From Planctomycetaceae bacterium (GTDB lineage: Bacteria; Planctomycetota; Planctomycetia; Pirellulales; Pirellulaceae): a DNA stretch of 6,033 nucleotides. The translations under genes and the position numbers were made by a program. The stretch spans positions 1-6,033 of the forward strand of contig SKVE01000096.1 in the NCBI GenBank assembly GCA_007129635.1. Direction: 5' to 3'. The notes beneath the pieces were generated by a model. The model was not told where the DNA came from, made no database searches, and saw only the letters and a list, made by a program, of their open reading frames with translations. Numbering within the stretch: the first letter of the stretch is position 1; each line of letters opens with the position of its first letter. Shown in pieces: positions 5,453 to 6,033 of this stretch.

Positions 5453-5610
5453 GTTGAGTGGAGCCCGCATGACGAACGTGTGTCTCCGCTCAACTGTCGA
5501 AAGTTTCGGAAGATCAGGAAAGGAACAAACCGCGGATGCGGGAGGTTCGTTGCCAGATAAGCCGACGTGTTCATTGGCCGATAAGGTCTGGAACACGTCG
5601 GTTTTTTTTT
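5453..5610 (+). ncRNA. Candidate structured small RNA or attenuating leader
   Basis: About 155 bases bounded by a promoter and an intrinsic terminator, with no supported reading frame inside. Three hairpins follow in order. First, GTTGAGTGGAG (5453-5463) pairs with CTCCGCTCAAC (5484-5494): 11 bp, one of them G-U, with a 20-base loop. Second, AACAAACC (5524-5531) pairs with GGTTCGTT (5544-5551) with one mismatch, capped by GC-ggat-GC. Third is the terminator stem at 5562-5601. The linker at 5495-5523 is purine-rich. I compared it by eye with 6S, 4.5S/SRP, tmRNA and common riboswitch patterns and saw no match. It may be a free-standing RNA, or a leader in which the terminator controls the radical SAM gene starting 208 bases further on. 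No function can be stated. Confidence 0.55.
5562..5610 (+). terminator. Rho-independent terminator
   Basis: CCGACGTGTTC (5562-5572) pairs perfectly with GAACACGTCGG (5591-5601) across an 18-base loop, followed at once by nine T (5602-5610). This is a textbook intrinsic terminator on the + strand. CCAGA (5553-5557) can instead pair with TCTGG (5587-5591), overlapping the first base of the 3' arm. Confidence 0.88.
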
Positions 5611-5652
5611 GTGAAAGCCGAACAGGATTGAATTTATGGCAGGTAATTTCGC

Positions 5653-5683
5653 AACGCTGTCCCCGACAAACGCTGTCGGCGAC
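5653..5683 (+). repeat. Imperfect tandem 15-mer with embedded hairpin
   Basis: AACGCTGTCCCCGAC (5653-5667) is repeated after one base as AACGCTGTCGGCGAC (5669-5683), with two mismatches and a 16-base period. The overlap forms a hairpin, CCGACA-aacgc-TGTCGG (5663-5679). It lies in the 135-165 bases upstream of the radical SAM start and could be a protein-binding site or 5' leader structure. Confidence 0.4.
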
Positions 5684-5804
5684 ATCACGGCGGATCCCGC
5701 AGACGCTTGCCCCGTCGGCGCCAGGAAATCCCTGCGGTGTCGAAGCCAGGGCAACCGAGGGCAGCGCTTGCAATTGACCCGTTCCGCATCGACTCTCGGA
5801 TCAT

Positions 5805-5809
5805 GGAGC
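5805..5809 (+). promoter_or_regulatory. Ribosome-binding site deciding the start at 5818
   Basis: TGGAG ends eight bases before ATG 5818. The in-frame ATG at 5803 overlaps it and would add MEQSA to a protein whose family normally begins MKVLLV, so 5818 is preferred. Confidence 0.5.
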
Positions 5810-5817
5810 AATCCGCC

Positions 5818-6033
5818 ATGAAAGTGCTGCTTGTCTCTCCGGCCACGCCGTAGACGTTTTGGAGTTTTAAGCACGTCCTGCGTTTCGTCTCGAAACGTGC
5901 GGCCTTTCCGCCGCTGGGCCTGCTGACAGTGGCCGCGATGCTGCCGACCGACTGGCAGGTTAAACTGGTGGATTTGAACGTGACTCGCCTGACCGACGAA
6001 GATCTGCGGTGGGCCGATTACGTGCTGCTGAGC
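5818..6033 (+). pseudogene. B12-binding-domain radical SAM protein, N-terminus, with in-frame TAG (3' end outside window)
   Basis: From ATG 5818 the frame reads MKVLLVSPATP, then TAG at 5851-5853, then [40 protein letters not shown] and [20 protein letters not shown] to the window edge. This is the opening beta-alpha-beta part of the cobalamin-binding-like domain found in front of a radical SAM core in a large planctomycete/bacterial family. Px[21 protein letters not shown] and LVDxNV..LTDxDL.WADYV are the recognisable blocks. The radical SAM CxxxCxxC motif lies beyond the window. Conservation on both sides of the TAG in one frame shows that the stop interrupts a real gene. A sense codon such as CAG, one transition away, would restore it. 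Reinitiation downstream would lose the first strand. If UAG were read through, the gene could be functional, hence the moderate confidence in 'pseudogene'. The substrate is unknown. Confidence 0.68.

Noticed and set aside
5544..5555. GGTTCGTTGCC as a tRNA/tmRNA T-arm
   Set aside because: It lacks the GGTTCRANYCC consensus, and no acceptor or anticodon stem can be formed around it.
5173..5874. Reverse-strand open frame of 233 residues
   Set aside because: It spans an inverted repeat arm, a promoter, a perfect terminator and the start of the radical SAM gene on the other strand, and shows no family pattern.

Overview
The window looks like chromosomal DNA of a planctomycete, probably close to Pirellula/Rhodopirellula. 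This is an inference from gene content: a Gfo/Idh/MocA oxidoreductase C-terminus of the kind abundant in that phylum, a leucine-rich-repeat lipoprotein, a secreted concanavalin-like (polysaccharide-lyase-like) protein, and a B12-binding-domain radical SAM protein beginning MKVLLVSPATP. No rRNA, tRNA, CRISPR array or transposase gene was seen. All recognisable genes are on the + strand.

Layout. 1-318 is the end of an oxidoreductase gene, followed by a strong hairpin. 518-1852 is an intact LRR lipoprotein gene. From about 1860 the region becomes a graveyard of broken genes. 1943-2262 is the front of a metallo-beta-lactamase-fold hydrolase with a one-base deletion and its distal part gone. 2438-3108 is a secreted concanavalin-like protein with an internal collapse, a frame change and an in-frame TAG. 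3514-4418 is a class I methyltransferase lacking its SAM-binding glycine motif and carrying a one-base deletion. 4528-4767 may encode a small two-helix membrane protein.

The last third is mostly non-coding. A 105-bp palindrome-bounded element (perfect 24-bp terminal inverted repeats, 5089-5193) looks like a non-autonomous transposable element. It abuts a 53-codon protein tail (5197-5355) that may be the rest of a gene it cut. Next comes a compact unit that looks like a stand-alone small RNA or attenuating leader: a sigma70-like promoter (5421-5448), an 11-bp hairpin exactly where the transcript should start, a second imperfect hairpin, and an 11-bp hairpin followed by nine T (terminator, 5562-5610). 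The window ends inside the radical SAM gene (from 5818), which has an in-frame TAG at codon 12.

The broken genes do not form an evident pathway. The oxidoreductase, LRR protein and concanavalin-like protein look like independent transcription units separated by hairpins. The items most worth following up are the candidate small RNA, the palindromic element, and the repeated combination of same-sign frameshifts and in-frame TAG codons. That combination is either real decay, sequencing error, or (less likely) UAG readthrough.
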